Positions 52,901-64,000 of a stretch of 64,000 bases of DNA are shown piece by piece (position 1 is the first letter of the stretch; each line of letters opens with the position of its first letter). The notes beneath the pieces are model-generated. The model had not been told where the DNA came from and ran no database searches. It saw only the letters and a list, made by a program, of their open reading frames with translations. Origin of the DNA: Opisthocomus hoazin (Eukaryota > Chordata > Aves > Opisthocomiformes > Opisthocomidae); assembly GCF_030867145.1 (NCBI RefSeq), contig NC_134441.1, positions 7,690,992-7,754,991 of the forward strand, read 5' to 3'. The position numbers were made by a program, and so were the translations under genes.

Positions 52901-55900
52901 TACATGGAGGCTGGAAGGGGATTTAGGGAAGGACAGAGCGAAAAAAGAGCTTGAAAAACAAGAACAGTTGGTGTCTGTCATTGCTCCACGGGAGCCAGAA
53001 ATGGCAAGCAGCTGGTTCATCCCCGGCGCCGGGCGAAGCGCGGGTGCTGTGCAGGAGCACGTTCAGCACCGCCGTGACCGAACCCCCTCTCCGAGCAAAG
53101 CCGTGGGCGCCAGCACGCAGCAGCCACACGCCGCTGCCTGGGCCACCGCGTCCCGCTGCGAGTCTGACCCCCAGGGGAGGCACGGAGGGGGGCATCACGC
53201 AGAGCCGCGGCCGCGTGGCCACCCCTGAGGGTCCCCACCCAACCCGGGGAAAGGCACGGAAATACCAGACCCACTGCAGCTGCCTCTGCTGGGAGCTGAT
53301 GCGAAGTCAGGCTCTGGCACTAAACAAGCAGCGCTTCTTACATCTTGAAATCACGCCGACCCCACAAGAGCTGGAGCTTTGATTTCTCACCAGATCTCGC
53401 CCAGACAGGACTTTAAAGGAGAGCAGCCCCTGAGCACCATCTGCGCCCCGCAGAGCATCTCCCCCCGCCCCTTCCACCCAGCACCCTCTGCTCCCGCGCT
53501 GCGCCATCTCATCAAAAAGCTCCTACAGAAACACTTCTGGGTTTAATTACAGCCCGCGGACACCCTCCGCCTGTTTCTCACGAGAGGATGCAGTTTGCTC
53601 TCCGCCGTGGAGAGCGGCGGCAGGAAGAGAGCGGCGGCAGAAACCTCCGCACGAGCAGCGAGATCCCAGGTTCGGTCTCTGCTTTCCTCCCCACTGCGAT
53701 GGGGAGAAAAGGCAGCAGCGTGCGCTCGAGAGGGGCCCCGGACATCTGTGGAGCAAGTGAGATCCTGCCCCTGGGGCTCTCAGTTCCCAGCTATTCCCAG
53801 TCTCACCAGGGCGCTGGGGCTGTGAGCTGCGCCCATGGCAGCACCGGGGCGGCTGCGCTCACCCAGCCTGGCTGCACGCAGCTCCCCGGGGAAAGCACGG
53901 ACCAGCTCTGGTCCCATATAGCAGCGTCTGCAACGCGCCAGACGCAGGAGGCCGAGCAAGTTTTGCCAACTGGAAAAGCAACGCTTTGGCATCAGCCAGC
54001 TCAGAGCTCTTCCACGCTTCAAACCACGGCACGATCGCGGTACGGCCGGCACAGGCACCCACGGGAGCAGCAGAGACTTACGGCACACGCCGGTCTCTCG
54101 GGGTCCCACGTGCCCTCGGTGCTCCCGGCAGCGCTGGGATGCTTCGTCAGGTGTCTGCTTTGCGATGCGCTTTGAACTCGCTGCCCCGTCTGCGACGGCC
54201 AAAGCCGCGGTGGCCAGGGAGGCCCTCGGCCCCGGGGACCGCGGGTTGCTGCCGCGCAGCCGGAGCAGGCACCAGACGCAGGTCTGCACCGTAGGAAATG
54301 GGGTTTTCCTGCGACGGAGGGCAGAGCCACTTGCTGATCTTTGCCCCCGGTAATCACAGAGACAATTCCTCAGCCACCTCGTCCACAGAGCGAGAAAGGG
54401 AGGATTTGTTTGTCGGGTCCGGCTCTCCCAGCCTTCTGCTCCTGAGACCACCAGGTGCAGGAAAAGACAATAGGAAAGGTTGTGGGTTTTTTTTTTTTCC
54501 ATTTCCCTGCTGGAAACGATTGAGAAATGCTCAAAAAAAAGAAAAAACAAAAGGTATATCAGCTCTTAAAAAAACCACTGAGCAACTAAATGAGGTAATG
54601 CCGGCGCAGACGGTGGAGGGACGCAGGCTGCAGAGCAGCTGGTGATGGACGCAGGAAGCCTCGTGTGAAGCGGGCCAAACAGAGAGCGGGGGGCTGCGGC
54701 AACAATAATGGGTCACAAGTAAAACAATAACGCTTCCTACGTGTATTTCGAGCTGAGAGCTATTCCAAGAATCCGCTGAAAAGCACCAGCCGTTCCCCTC
54801 CATGCCACGAGAGCCGCGGTGACAGAAACAGCCCCGGCCCGAGCCGCAGCCTCGTGGGAGGCGAGGGGAGAGGGGCCCGAGGGGCTGCTGCTGCCCACTG
54901 CGAGCGCTCGCCCTGCTCGAGCTGCAGCTCGTCGCCCATCAGCAAGGGCTGCCCCGGGCCCGCGCCGTGGGAAGGAGAGCCCCAGCGGCGACAAACCCTG
55001 CCCGTCCCACGCCAACCTCCCCAGCGCATCCCCCTGCGCTCGGTTTACGGGACTCAAAACGCAGCGTACGAACCCCTGAACTTCACACCCAGACCTCGCA
55101 CCTCTGCATGGCGTTGTCCCCACAGTCCCCACGCTCTGCCCCGTCCCACTGCTCCACGTTAGATGCCCAAATGCCCCACCGGTGCCAACAGCTCTGTGTG
55201 AAAGCCACAGGGGTGGCCAAACCAGCAGCAGCAGAGAAAAACTGAGGTGCAACAAGAGATGTTGCAGCCCCGTGCTGAAGGAACACAGAGGAGCTGGTCT
55301 AACATATCCCTGCCAGCTGCAGCACAGCTGGTGAGGCTAATTTTAAACTCACCAGCTTAGCAAGGCTCATTCCTGTTAAATAGGCTTTCAAGAATTCACG
55401 AGCTCCAGGCTGCGGTGCCGAAGAGCGAGCGCAGCTCCGGGGAAGAGCCCTTTCCCGGCCGGGGAGCAGCCATCGGCTCGGCGGAGATGAGCAGGTCCTG
55501 CCACAAGCCCTCGAGCCGCGGGTCTCAGCGGGGCAATGTAAAAAGCGAGGCCGTCCCGACCCCGGCCAGCCCCTTCCCCTCCCGCTCCTCCCCACGAGAG
55601 CTCGCCGACGCGGTGGGCGCGTTGGCTGAGCCATGGTTTCAATTAGCACAAGCTCCTTCGCCTGACAAAGGCGTCCGTATTTTTAGTTCAAGGGGAATGC
55701 ATCAAATCTGGTTTTAACCAACAGGAAGCGAAGAGCCGGTGGGCACCAAATCCAAGCTGAAAGAACTCATTTCACCAGCGTAAGTCTACCAGTTTTGTAC
55801 CTGAAACGAGAATCCCTGAGGGTAGAACTATTAGAAAAATGAGAAAAGAGGGGTCACCAGACAGCTGTGAAAGCACTACAGACACGCACCGACTTTCTGG

Positions 55901-57831
55901 ACCCATCCTACTACAGGGATGCTCAGAAAGGTGGGGTTCGTTTCACCAGCAAAGTGTTTTTCACGCAAACTGCAGAACCTCCCCTTTGCAAGGAGAAGCA
56001 GCAAGGGCGCAGTTCAACCCGTTGGGGCTGTGGGTTGCACCTCCTCCTCCTCCTCCTCCTCCTCTGACCCACACGGCTCCCTGGCAGATATAAGCACCGA
56101 GCTTAAATACCCCCACGGTGAGGACGCGCGGTGCCTCCGGCCGAGTCGGCTGACAGGGTGACCCCAGCCCTGCTCCCCATCACGACCCCCCCGAGCAGCC
56201 CGGCCGACAGCTCCGCAGGCACGGGCCCTCGCGCTCCGGCGACGTGGCACGGTTTGGCCCTCGGACACAACCGTTCGCAGCATTTGAAGTCGGGACAGAC
56301 ACAAGTTTCTGCCCACTCTGCGCAGGCACGGGGATTTTGCTGAGCGGAGCTTCTCCCTCACCCCAATTCTTGTTCAATAAAACAAATGGAAAACTCAGCA
56401 GGTCATTAAATAAAACCATTCTTTCTACTCCCACACAAAAGCCGTGGGCTTTGCATCGGAAAATTGAATGCAGCTTCCACACAATTTTTGCTGCGATGCT
56501 GGAACGGGCTTCCTGCGAAAGCTGCCCCCGAGCCAGGCAGCGCGTCGCGGGGGACGGCCAGCTCCCCTCCAGACACCGCTACCCGGCGACTGCCCCGAGC
56601 CGCGGCGGAGCAGCAGGAGGAAAAACTGCTGCAAAAAAGGAGCTGCAACACCCAGGCAGCGCAGCGTACGCCCGTCTGTGAAGATATGGTGAATCCGCCT
56701 ACTTAGGTGAAAATCCGATTTGGTCACTGGGTCTCAGACTGCTTTACCCCAACGGCCCTGGTTCTGCACAGCCCCTTAGCAGCGCACAGGTAACCGACTC
56801 CGCTGATTTAAATCGTTGCGAGCTCAGGGCTTGAGGCCAAAATGTACAAGTCAGATGCTCACAGCTGGTCTCCTAAACCCACGTCTCGGCCCCGGAACAA
56901 GGGCAGGCTCTGTTCTCGGCGCTTCCCACAGCCGGTGCCTCGGGAAGCTGGGGAGAGCCATGGCTGCTCAGAGCCCCTGAAGGCAAAGTCTCTCCTGTTT
57001 CGGGTGTTTCTTTAACACAGCCCAGCCTGCGCGCTCTGCCGCGGAGCGTTCACACGTGCCCTGTTCGATGGCAGCCACGCTCTCGCCACATGTCCCGCGC
57101 TAACCGCCTGCAGGGCCAGCGGCCGCTCGTCCCCCGAGCCGCGCACACAAGGCGCGCGTTAGAGGAGAGGAAGCCACTGGTTTGGCATTATATTTAGCTT
57201 CAAAGGCTGTAGCCCTTTCACAAATTAAAATAACCCAGCCTTTGTTGCTCAGGCAGGGCTTTGATGGTGGAATTCCCAACGCAGCTTCTCAGCTACTCAG
57301 TCATGAAAATAAACCGCTTCTCATCCACACCGAACCCCCTCACGTGTGCAGACTCAGTTCCACGTTGCTGAGAGTTTCTCACAGCGAACACGAGAGCGAG
57401 GAGCCAGGGCCTGGTCCGGGGTCCTTTCGAAATGAGTTTATTCCCCTCCTGCGCGCAGATGAAAGCGGGTGGGCTGGTTTGGGGGGGTTTTGTTCTCATT
57501 TCCCCAGCAGGACCCGCTGCTCTGGAAGCCAGGCTGCTGCCCCGGCTCGCCCCCCCCGCACAGCCCCGGGGAGGGGGGACCGGCGGGGAGCCCCAACTCC
57601 CCCGAGCCCCACGGAGGGGCTGGGGGGGGCGGCGGGGAAGGGAGGGGGGGATGCGCGCTGCCCCCAAACCCACACCTCCCCCGGGAAAGGAAGCCGGGGG
57701 GGGGGGGAGGAGCGGCACCTCTGCCCCACCGCCCCCACACCCGCCCCTTCCCAGAGCCCCCCCGGCCCCGCTCTCACCGTTGCACCACGGGCAGGGGGGG
57801 CCGGGAGCCGGGCTGCGCCGCGCCGGGCCAT
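49950..57831 (-). CDS. RNF122: RING finger protein 122, membrane E3 ubiquitin ligase
   Basis: The certain exons are 52560-52404, 51552-51507, 51270-51229, 50917-50835 and 50064-49950. From the Met at 52513-52511 they give 131 aa. Exon 2 codes [14 protein letters not shown] and then one transmembrane helix ([21 protein letters not shown]). A RING-H2 domain follows with C69, C72, C87, H89, H92, C95, C106 and C109 in that numbering ([19 protein letters not shown]). The end GTLLDELV is as in human. Family role: an ER/Golgi-membrane E3 ligase; CAML and RIG-I are reported partners. Exon 1 at about 57831-57778 is recognised by PWCNG and a perfect donor (G/GTGAGAG), equal to human QWCNG. As given, however, its ATG (57831-57829) is one base out of frame with exon 2. 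Either the seven-C run in this exon is one base short, or translation starts elsewhere. Intron 5 holds an old CR1. Confidence 0.92.
50088..50729 (-). mobile_element. Older CR1 LINE fragment in RNF122 intron 5
   Basis: About 640 bp of minus-strand CR1 run from the 3'-end motif (GGGAAGGGACCTTCCCAGG) up into the ORF2 tail. It differs from the other copies in this window, for example in the stretch TCCCATCACTTCAGGCCTTG, and is more decayed in frame, so it belongs to a different and probably older subfamily. It lies between the last two RNF122 exons, in sense with that gene. Confidence 0.9.
52561..57777 (-). other. Large intron 1 of RNF122, no gene recognised
   Basis: These 5.2 kb are GC-rich and without a coding chain. 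Frames on both strands are short or follow base composition. A (CTC)n-like run lies at about 56041-56064 and an A-rich stretch at 54528-54552. Confidence 0.5.
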
Positions 57832-57960
57832 GGCCGGGAGCCGAGCGGGGCCGCGCCGGGCCGGGAGCTGCCCCCCCCCACCCCGCCCGCAATCCCCGCC
57901 CCGGCCCCCCGGGGCCGCCCCCGCGGCGGGCGCAGCGCCGAGCACCGGGGGGGGCCGGAT

Positions 57961-57979
57961 CCTCCCCCCCCCCCCCCCC
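57961..57979. repeat. Poly-C and G-run cluster upstream of RNF122
   Basis: A C-run of about 18 bases lies in a stretch (57480-57980) with several G or C runs of 7-11 bases, in the CpG-rich RNF122 promoter. Such runs lower the trust in base counts here. Confidence 0.85.
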
Positions 57980-58060
57980 GCGCGTTTCCGCCGTGCGCGT
58001 CCCCGCGGCGAGGAACTCTGCGCCAGCCAAGCCTCTGCCCCGCCGGAGCCCACCCGGCAG

Positions 58061-58625
58061 CCCTCCGGGGACCCCAAGGGCACCCAGCTCCCCGTGGCTC
58101 CGCGTCCCGAGATGGTTCTGGGTGCCAGCAACCCTCCGGGGACCCCAAAGGCACCCAGCTCCCTGTGGCTTGCGTCCTGGGATGGTTCTGGGTGCACCCC
58201 AAAGGCACCCAGCTCCCCATGGCTCTGCGTCCCGAGATGGTTCTGGGTGCCAGCAGCCCTCCAGGGACCCCAAAGGCACCCAGCAGCCCTCCAGGGACCC
58301 CAAAGGCACCCAGCTCCCCATGGCTCTGCGCCCCGAGATGGTTCTGGGTGCCAGCAGTCCTCCAGGGACCCCAAAGGCACCCAGCTCCCCATGGCTCTGT
58401 GTCCCGAGATGGTTCTGGGTGCCAGCAGCCCTCCGGGGACCCTAAAGGCACCCAGCTCCCCGTGGCTCTGCGTCCTGGGATGGTTCTGGGTGCACTCCAA
58501 AGGCCACCCAGCTCCCCGTGGCTCTGCGACCTGAGATGGTTCTGGGTGCCAGCAGCCCTCCGGGGACCCTAAAGGCACCCAGCTCCCCGTGGCTTGCTTC
58601 CCGAGATGGTTCTGGGTGCCATCAG
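58061..58625. repeat. 71-bp minisatellite, about nine full or partial units
   Basis: The unit begins CCCTCCGGGGACCCC and ends GGTTCTGGGTGCCAGCAG. Units of 71 bp begin at 58061 and 58132; later ones include shortened forms, one only about 30 bp long and two missing the first ten bases. The unit has no stop codon in several frames, which creates false frames of up to 489 codons on both strands. It lies just upstream of the RNF122 first exon. Confidence 0.95.
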
Positions 58626-60065
58626 CATCTCCAGCCAGGCCGCGGACTCGGCAGGTCACCGGTGACCGTCGAGGGCGGCAGGGCTGGCGGCGTGGGGCTG
58701 TGCGACGCGCCCCCACGCACCCCGCGTCGGGGATGGCAGTACCATGGGCTCCACGCGTCCTCCTCCACCGACAGCTCCAAGCGTCAGGCAGGTCCCTGCG
58801 GCCGGGCCTGTGCCGACAGCCCTGCCGAAACCGGGGCGCGTCCCCACGTCGCGCGTCGATGTCCCGGCAGAGGTGCCCGGCCGCCGCAGGCGCGCGGGGA
58901 AGGTACGGCACGCCACGGGCTCCGCCAGCGTTGGCTCTTTCTGGCTGAGCTTGCTGATCCTCCAAACGCAGCCTGCCCTCGTGCTCAGAGCCTCCCTGAT
59001 CCCAGCTTTGTCAAACCGGAGCCGTGCGCGGCGTTCGGGGGCCGCTGAGCCGCCGGCTGCACAAAGGGAGCTTCGCAGCTGCAAGGAGCACAAAGCAGAG
59101 TTGCAAAATCAGACAGGAGGCATTTTACACCCTCCGGGACCTTGCCAAGCTGCAATCCCTCCCCCGCCGCCCCGCCAAAGCGTCTGGCACGTCCAACAGC
59201 CCCAGCAGCACCCAGCACCGCCGCAGAGCGCGACCAGCCCCTGCGCGTTGCCCAACGCCGCTTCCTCCTCGTCTCGGGGTCTGCAGCCCTTGCTCGGGGT
59301 GACCTCGGCCCCGCTGCCAGCCGTCCGCCTGCTGCTCCCTCCGCCGGTGCCCTTCTGGGACGGTGCCGTGCCCCGAGCACCCTGGGGCACTTCAGGGTTC
59401 CCTAAGGGCAGAGCCCCAGCCCAGGAGCACCTCACACACGCGACACCACAGCTGGGGGCCACCAGCTAGCAGTGATGGGGTGCCCCAGCACGCCCCAAGC
59501 CAAGCAGCTCACCCGGCACGGCCGTCGGGCTCCTCTCCCTCCGTGTTTACGTGCTCCCAGCCCAACATATGGCTGGGTGGTGCTTCGTGCGCGCTCAGGA
59601 AGCGGAGGAAGAATGGGGCTATAATAAGGGCGGGCAGACAATGAGTGCTGGCAGCGTGCAGGGACAGTCCAGCACCCGTGGGGCTGGTGCCACCACGGAC
59701 GCTCGCTCCTGGCCCTGGCCGCCCTCCTGGGCGAGCTCAGCCCCCCTGCAAGCAGGGAAGGGGGTTTTCGCAGGCCGCAGCGGACAGCCGGCCCTTCTGC
59801 AAGCCTGGGTGGACACCTCGGTGCCTGCCTGCCTTCCGGAGATGGGCATTGCCACCTCGTGATGGCTGGTGGCCCTGGTGACTGCCAGCCCAGCTCTGCT
59901 TTCCACCAGCAGCCCCCCTTTCTGTCCCCATTGCTGGAAAAAAAGAGTGGGGAGGCCCAGCACAGGCACTGGCCACCAGTGGGGTCTGACAGGTTCAGCC
60001 CATGGACCGAGGAACGGGGAGGACTCAGGTCTACCTCAACCCAGAGGACTCAGGGTGATGCTCTC
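58626..60065. other. Intergenic region between RNF122 and DUSP26
   Basis: GC-rich sequence without a recognisable exon. A TATA-like GGGCTATAATAAGGGC lies near 59612-59630 on the plus strand, with nothing recognisable downstream of it. Confidence 0.5.
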
Positions 60066-60205
60066 AGATGATGGTCGGGGTTGGAAGGGCCCTCTGTGGG
60101 TCACCCAGTCCAACCCCCTGCCGAAGCAGGGTCACCCACAGCAGGCTGCAGAGGACCTTGTCCAGGCGGGTCTTGAATATCTCCAGAGAAGGAGACTCTC
60201 CCACC
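60066..60205 (-). mobile_element. Short CR1 LINE 3'-end fragment
   Basis: About 140 bp of the CR1 3' end on the minus strand, from GGTCGGGGTTGGAAGGG to ATCTCCAGAGAAGGAGACTC. It lies just beyond the DUSP26 polyadenylation signal. Confidence 0.9.
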
Positions 60206-60291
60206 CGCTCCTGTGACGGATCCCAGCCTGAACACGTGAAGTCTGTCCCAAAGCACACCAGGGACGGCCAAGCTGTTTCCTTAGCACTGAC

Positions 60292-60297
60292 TTTATT
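60292..60297 (-). terminator. DUSP26: Polyadenylation signal AATAAA, DUSP26
   Basis: On the minus strand the hexamer is AATAAA, about 570 nt after the DUSP26 stop at 60864-60866. The 3' UTR therefore spans about 60275-60863. Confidence 0.6.
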
Positions 60298-60863
60298 TTC
60301 ACAGGTTAGCACTAGGCACGGAGGACACCCAAACACTACGACAAAAGGCCTGTTTGCCTGAGCCCACACACCAGACCGAATTCAGGTTGCTACACAGACC
60401 GAAAACAAATGGGAAACGAGACAAGGAACACACAGAGCTTCAGTCTCCTGGGAGGGAGGGACAGGGCGGGCTTGGCAAACGCATCCGCCCCGTGGGAGAG
60501 CAAAGCCTCGAAGGCTTCCTGGAGCCAACAGAGTAACCTGAAACGTGGTGCTGAGCCCCTCCGGAGGCATCTTGGAGCGAGCGGGCTAGGAAGGGCTCTA
60601 TGTTTGGCTTACCTAGGTGGCAATACTGCAGGTTGAGGGCCTATGCTTTACCACGAGGAATAGCTCAAAGGTCTGGGGTCCTCTTTAGCTGAGGGGGAGG
60701 CCCGGGGGCCAGCTGCAGGTAACCCATTAGCTGCCAAGCGTCTGCACCGTGAGGAAAGCCCCATCTCTGCCACTCAGCGGGCATCGGGGTCAGGCGAGCA
60801 CCGCCCAGACAACGCTCCCACCGCACACACAACGCTCCCACCGCACAACCCCTCTGTCCTCCT

Positions 60864-62268
60864 TCACGCACTCCTCTTCAGCCTCAGGGCATTGTCCAGG
60901 GCGACCAGCTGGCGCAAGAAACCCCGGTTGGGGATGATACCACGGTGGTCCTTGACCGTCTTTATGGCTTCTACAAGGGGCATGTGGTGGCGGATCATGA
61001 GGTAGGCGAGGACCAAGGTGGCCGACCTGCTCACCCCGACAGCACAGTGCACAAGGATCCTTCCTGGGGGCGAAACACAGGGGCTGTGTCACAGCAGACC
61101 AAATTCAAAAAATACTGAGGACCCAACCGTTCGCCATGGTGCATCCTGGAGCCGTGGCTCAGGCGTGCAGCCTCTGGGGCTAGGTGCAGGGCCCCAGGTA
61201 AAGCATGGCTGTGATGCACCGAGGTCCCCCTCTTGGCAAAGGGTATCAGTGCATCGTGATCTCCCAAAACAGACTCAACGGGACCAGCCACAGCTCAGGA
61301 CACAGGCTGGGGCTGTGACCAGGCGGGGCCAGTGCTCTCACCTAGCCCGTTCCCTCCTTGGAGGAGGTGATCCAGCACAGGAGACACCATCCCAGGCTAG
61401 AAACACCTCTGTTTTCTAGGATGCTTTGCAACAGGATGGCAATACAGCTTCCCACCAGCCCAGGGGAGTTTCCCCAGTAATCTTTACCACCGACCTTCAT
61501 TCAGCGCTTGGTGGATGAAGTCAGCTGCGGGATAAAAGTAGGGGCTCATGTCGAAGGAAGGTGAGTCATGGGCCTCGATGCCCAGGTAGCGGATACCCGT
61601 GCCCTCGTAGTACTCAGCACCCCCCCTCCACTTGCTGTGCGAGGCGTTGAGGATGTGGGTGATGCGCAGGTGAGCCAGCTCCCGCCGGTTGGCCGCTATA
61701 TCTCTGCGGAGAGTAAGGAACAGTGCAGAGATGCATTAAGTTTAGGCTAGTTAAAAGTTTCCAAGGACAGTGTCAGGGCTGTCCTGGACAAACATGTACA
61801 ACTGAGAAAGCTGGATGCAAAGGAAAAATGCCAGACTCTTAAGATTCTTGAATTTTAAGTCAATTTCCCAGTCCCTGACTCCACGGACCCTTCACCTCCG
61901 CCCACCTCACCACAGCAGTGCTCTGCACCCTCTGCACAGCCGTGCTTGTCCTTCCTCCTCCGTTGTCCCAATGTACCACACCCACCACGCCGCCCTCTCC
62001 CTCACACTCCCCAACCTCCCCCTCCCAGATTTCCCCATTTCACAAAAATACCCCGAACTCCCCAGTTCTTGTCCCCTTCCAATACATACTGATCTCCCAG
62101 GTAGAGTCCTGGCCAGACCTCATCAGCATGATTACAGGCTGTCTTGCCTGTGTACAGCAACCTTTCAAGCTCAAAGACGCTGAGGATGGGGTGGTGGTTG
62201 CGCTCTTCCCGTGAGCTTCGGCTCGGTGACCTGGTGCCATTCCTGGAGAGCCTGGACAGGAAAGCCAT
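60864..62268 (-). CDS. DUSP26: Dual specificity phosphatase 26 (DUSP26)
   Basis: Three coding exons join in frame to 195 aa (human 211): 62268-62090, 61703-61495 and 61063-60864. The start chosen is the first ATG in the frame (MAFLSRLSRNGTRSP), which aligns with the second or third Met of the human protein. The catalytic loop HCAVGVSRS holds Cys136 and Arg142; the general acid is Asp106 in EAHDSPSFD. NHADEVWPGLYLGDQ and DHRGIIPNRGFLRQL are almost as in human. DUSP26 is an atypical, mainly neural dual-specificity phosphatase; p38, p53 and others are reported substrates, and it binds HSF4. The exon 2 donor is the weak GTCGGT, and the joined protein is two residues shorter than human just before the catalytic loop (NEGR for SQPGGK). 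A possible splice acceptor at 62297 would place an out-of-frame ATG (62294-62292) just upstream of the start. Confidence 0.96.
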
Positions 62269-62296
62269 TGGAGCTGCCGAGACCCACAAGGCATAC

Positions 62297-64000
62297 CTGT
62301 GGGTTCGTGAAGGCCGGAGAGTGGCCTGGAGGTCACTTCTGCTGCTGCTGCCACCCACGGTCCTGTCATGGAAGCAGTAGAGATGCCATTAGAAGAACCA
62401 AGGACCTCTCACTCCGTCCCTTCTGTAGAAATACTGGCCCGAAGCAGCCAATTCTCACCTTCCTGGTGAGAGGGCTGTGTTAAGTCAGCTACCCAGAGGT
62501 TCCCAGCGTGAGACAGAGTATCACCGACACTCCCTTCCAAGAAGCAATACTGCTGGGGAGAAGCGTACGATGCCAGGGCTGGTGAGGGAAGCCAGAGAGG
62601 CAGCCAGATTGCCGAGTCTCCATAGGCTGAGGTTTTGCTCCAGCCCTGCGACTTTGGGTTGACGCCACATTGGCAAGAGATGTTCTACACAGGACCACCT
62701 TCCTTCTGAGCTGGCTCTGGGGCTTTGCCTGCCAGCGGGACAATGCCAGCTCGAGAACTGATGCTGCCAACCTGCGATCAGAAGCAATGAAAGGCGGCCA
62801 GCTCTGGGCAAGCCACCAGGGCTGGGGAGGAAAAGCCCCCAAACAGGTGGAGGATTCCATATGGCACCACGCAGAGCCTGGCCAGGACCCAGACTCCTAC
62901 GAACCAGCCACAAAAGCCTGCAGGAAGGGAGAGGCAGGATTAACCCATCGAAGTACGGCAGTCCTGCTGCCGCATTTGAACATCTAGGACTGGTTTGGTG
63001 TGGGAAGAGTTAATTTCAGGAGATGAGAAAGCTCATTTTACAGAGCGGATCCTCTAGGACGAAGCTCTGCTCTCAAACCTTTAGATCATGCCGATACTTG
63101 TCACACATCTGCAAGAAAGCTCCCCGGACAGCCTTACCCACGCGGAGCAGTGAACAGTCCCTGCAGCCAGACGTTCGTCAGAGCTGCCTTTTTTTGCTCG
63201 TTTGCTGCTGCTCCACTGACAGGACCCCACACACATGAGAATACAATTCTCCTTCCCACCGTCACGCTGCTGCCCTGAGCTGCCCTGGAAGGTGTCCAAA
63301 GAGCATCCCAGCGCAGCCCTCCCAGCAGCAGCTCATTGCTGGCCACTTGTCTCTGGGACTCGGGGGAGGAAACGCAGCGACCTTGGGCTGCCCAGGCTGG
63401 ATCAGAGCGTGTCTGTCTGCTCTGACATTCCCCCTAAGGCGCCAGCCAGCAGCCAACGGTGCAGAAGGAAGAAGCCTCCAGCCATTTCTCGGCAATGTGC
63501 AGAGGAGGAAAAACATTGCAAGGGCACAGGGGAGCTCAGAGCAAGTCCAGGAGGACTCATGGATGTCTCTCTCCCCGCCCCCTGTTCCAGGGTGGCAGTT
63601 CAGACCCTGCCTGGCACCCCAGGGTGCTGCACAGGAGAGGTCAGCCCTGCCCACACTGCTCGTCCTGGCACCCAGCACACCACACTCCCCAGCACGGGGT
63701 ACGGGCCAGATCTCACCCTGACACAACTGCCCTGCCCGGATGATTTTTGGACTCCTCCATGCTGGGAACTCAGACTTGGCAAACCCCACCTGGAAAAGGC
63801 ATTCAGCATGGCCGTGTGACAGGGCCCTTAAACCTTGTGTGACCTTGGCTGCAGCACAGCCACATGCCACCAGCCCCGGGCAGCGTTAAGAAACAAACAG
63901 AAGAAGGGTCTGAAAAAAGCAACTAAATCATCAGTATAAGGCTTTAACAAGCCAGATAGCAGACCCTCTTCTTGCTACAGTTGGCTGGAAAAATAGCAAT
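62297..64000. other. 5' flank or upstream intron of DUSP26
   Basis: No coding exon recognised on either strand. A noncoding first exon of DUSP26 is expected here by analogy with human, but cannot be placed from sequence. Confidence 0.5.

Noticed and set aside
57182-58965. Very long open frames (up to 489 codons) on both strands
   Set aside because: They run through the GC-rich RNF122 promoter and the 71-bp minisatellite, are open in several frames at once, and resemble no family. They reflect composition and repeat unit length.

Overview
The window looks like avian nuclear DNA from a GC-rich, gene-dense chromosome of the microchromosome type. Evidence: at least nine CR1 LINE fragments, short introns with GT-AG borders, CpG-rich promoters, and proteins close to mammalian orthologs but with bird-like repeat content. 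I cannot name the species.

Layout, left to right: LZTS1 (+, coding 4191-8497, 3' UTR to about 10.57 kb); a gene-free stretch with an octamer palindrome (12.4 kb) and a CR1; ATP6V1B2 (-, 14 coding exons, 17471-25642); a (GGGGCA)n plus GGAA-rich polypurine block just upstream of it; a gene-poor stretch to 31.8 kb; SLC18A1/VMAT1 (+, 15 coding exons, 31839-39145); MAK16 (+, 10 exons, 41638-45061) tail-to-tail with TTI2 (-, 7 exons, 45531-48977); a SNORD13/U13-like C/D RNA gene (+, about 49437-49532); RNF122 (-, 49950 to about 57831, with a doubtful first exon); a 71-bp minisatellite (58061-58625); DUSP26 (-, 60864-62268).

I derived the exon borders by following the reading frame across GT-AG junctions. 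The summed exons give whole open frames of 612 aa (LZTS1), 503 aa (ATP6V1B2), 522 aa (SLC18A1), 292 aa (MAK16), 502 aa (TTI2) and 195 aa (DUSP26). RNF122 is solid from its transmembrane exon onward; its first exon does not join in frame as the sequence stands.

Functionally, ATP6V1B2 (a proton-pump subunit) and SLC18A1 (a proton/monoamine antiporter of secretory vesicles) are neighbours whose products work on the same kind of acidic vesicle, although their adjacency is simply the ancestral vertebrate order. MAK16 (60S assembly) and SNORD13 (18S acetylation guide) are both ribosome-biogenesis genes. The left trio corresponds to human 8p21.3 and the right block to human 8p12, so a rearrangement junction relative to human falls between SLC18A1 and MAK16. 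The least obvious item is the SNORD13 homolog, which an ORF-based annotation would miss.
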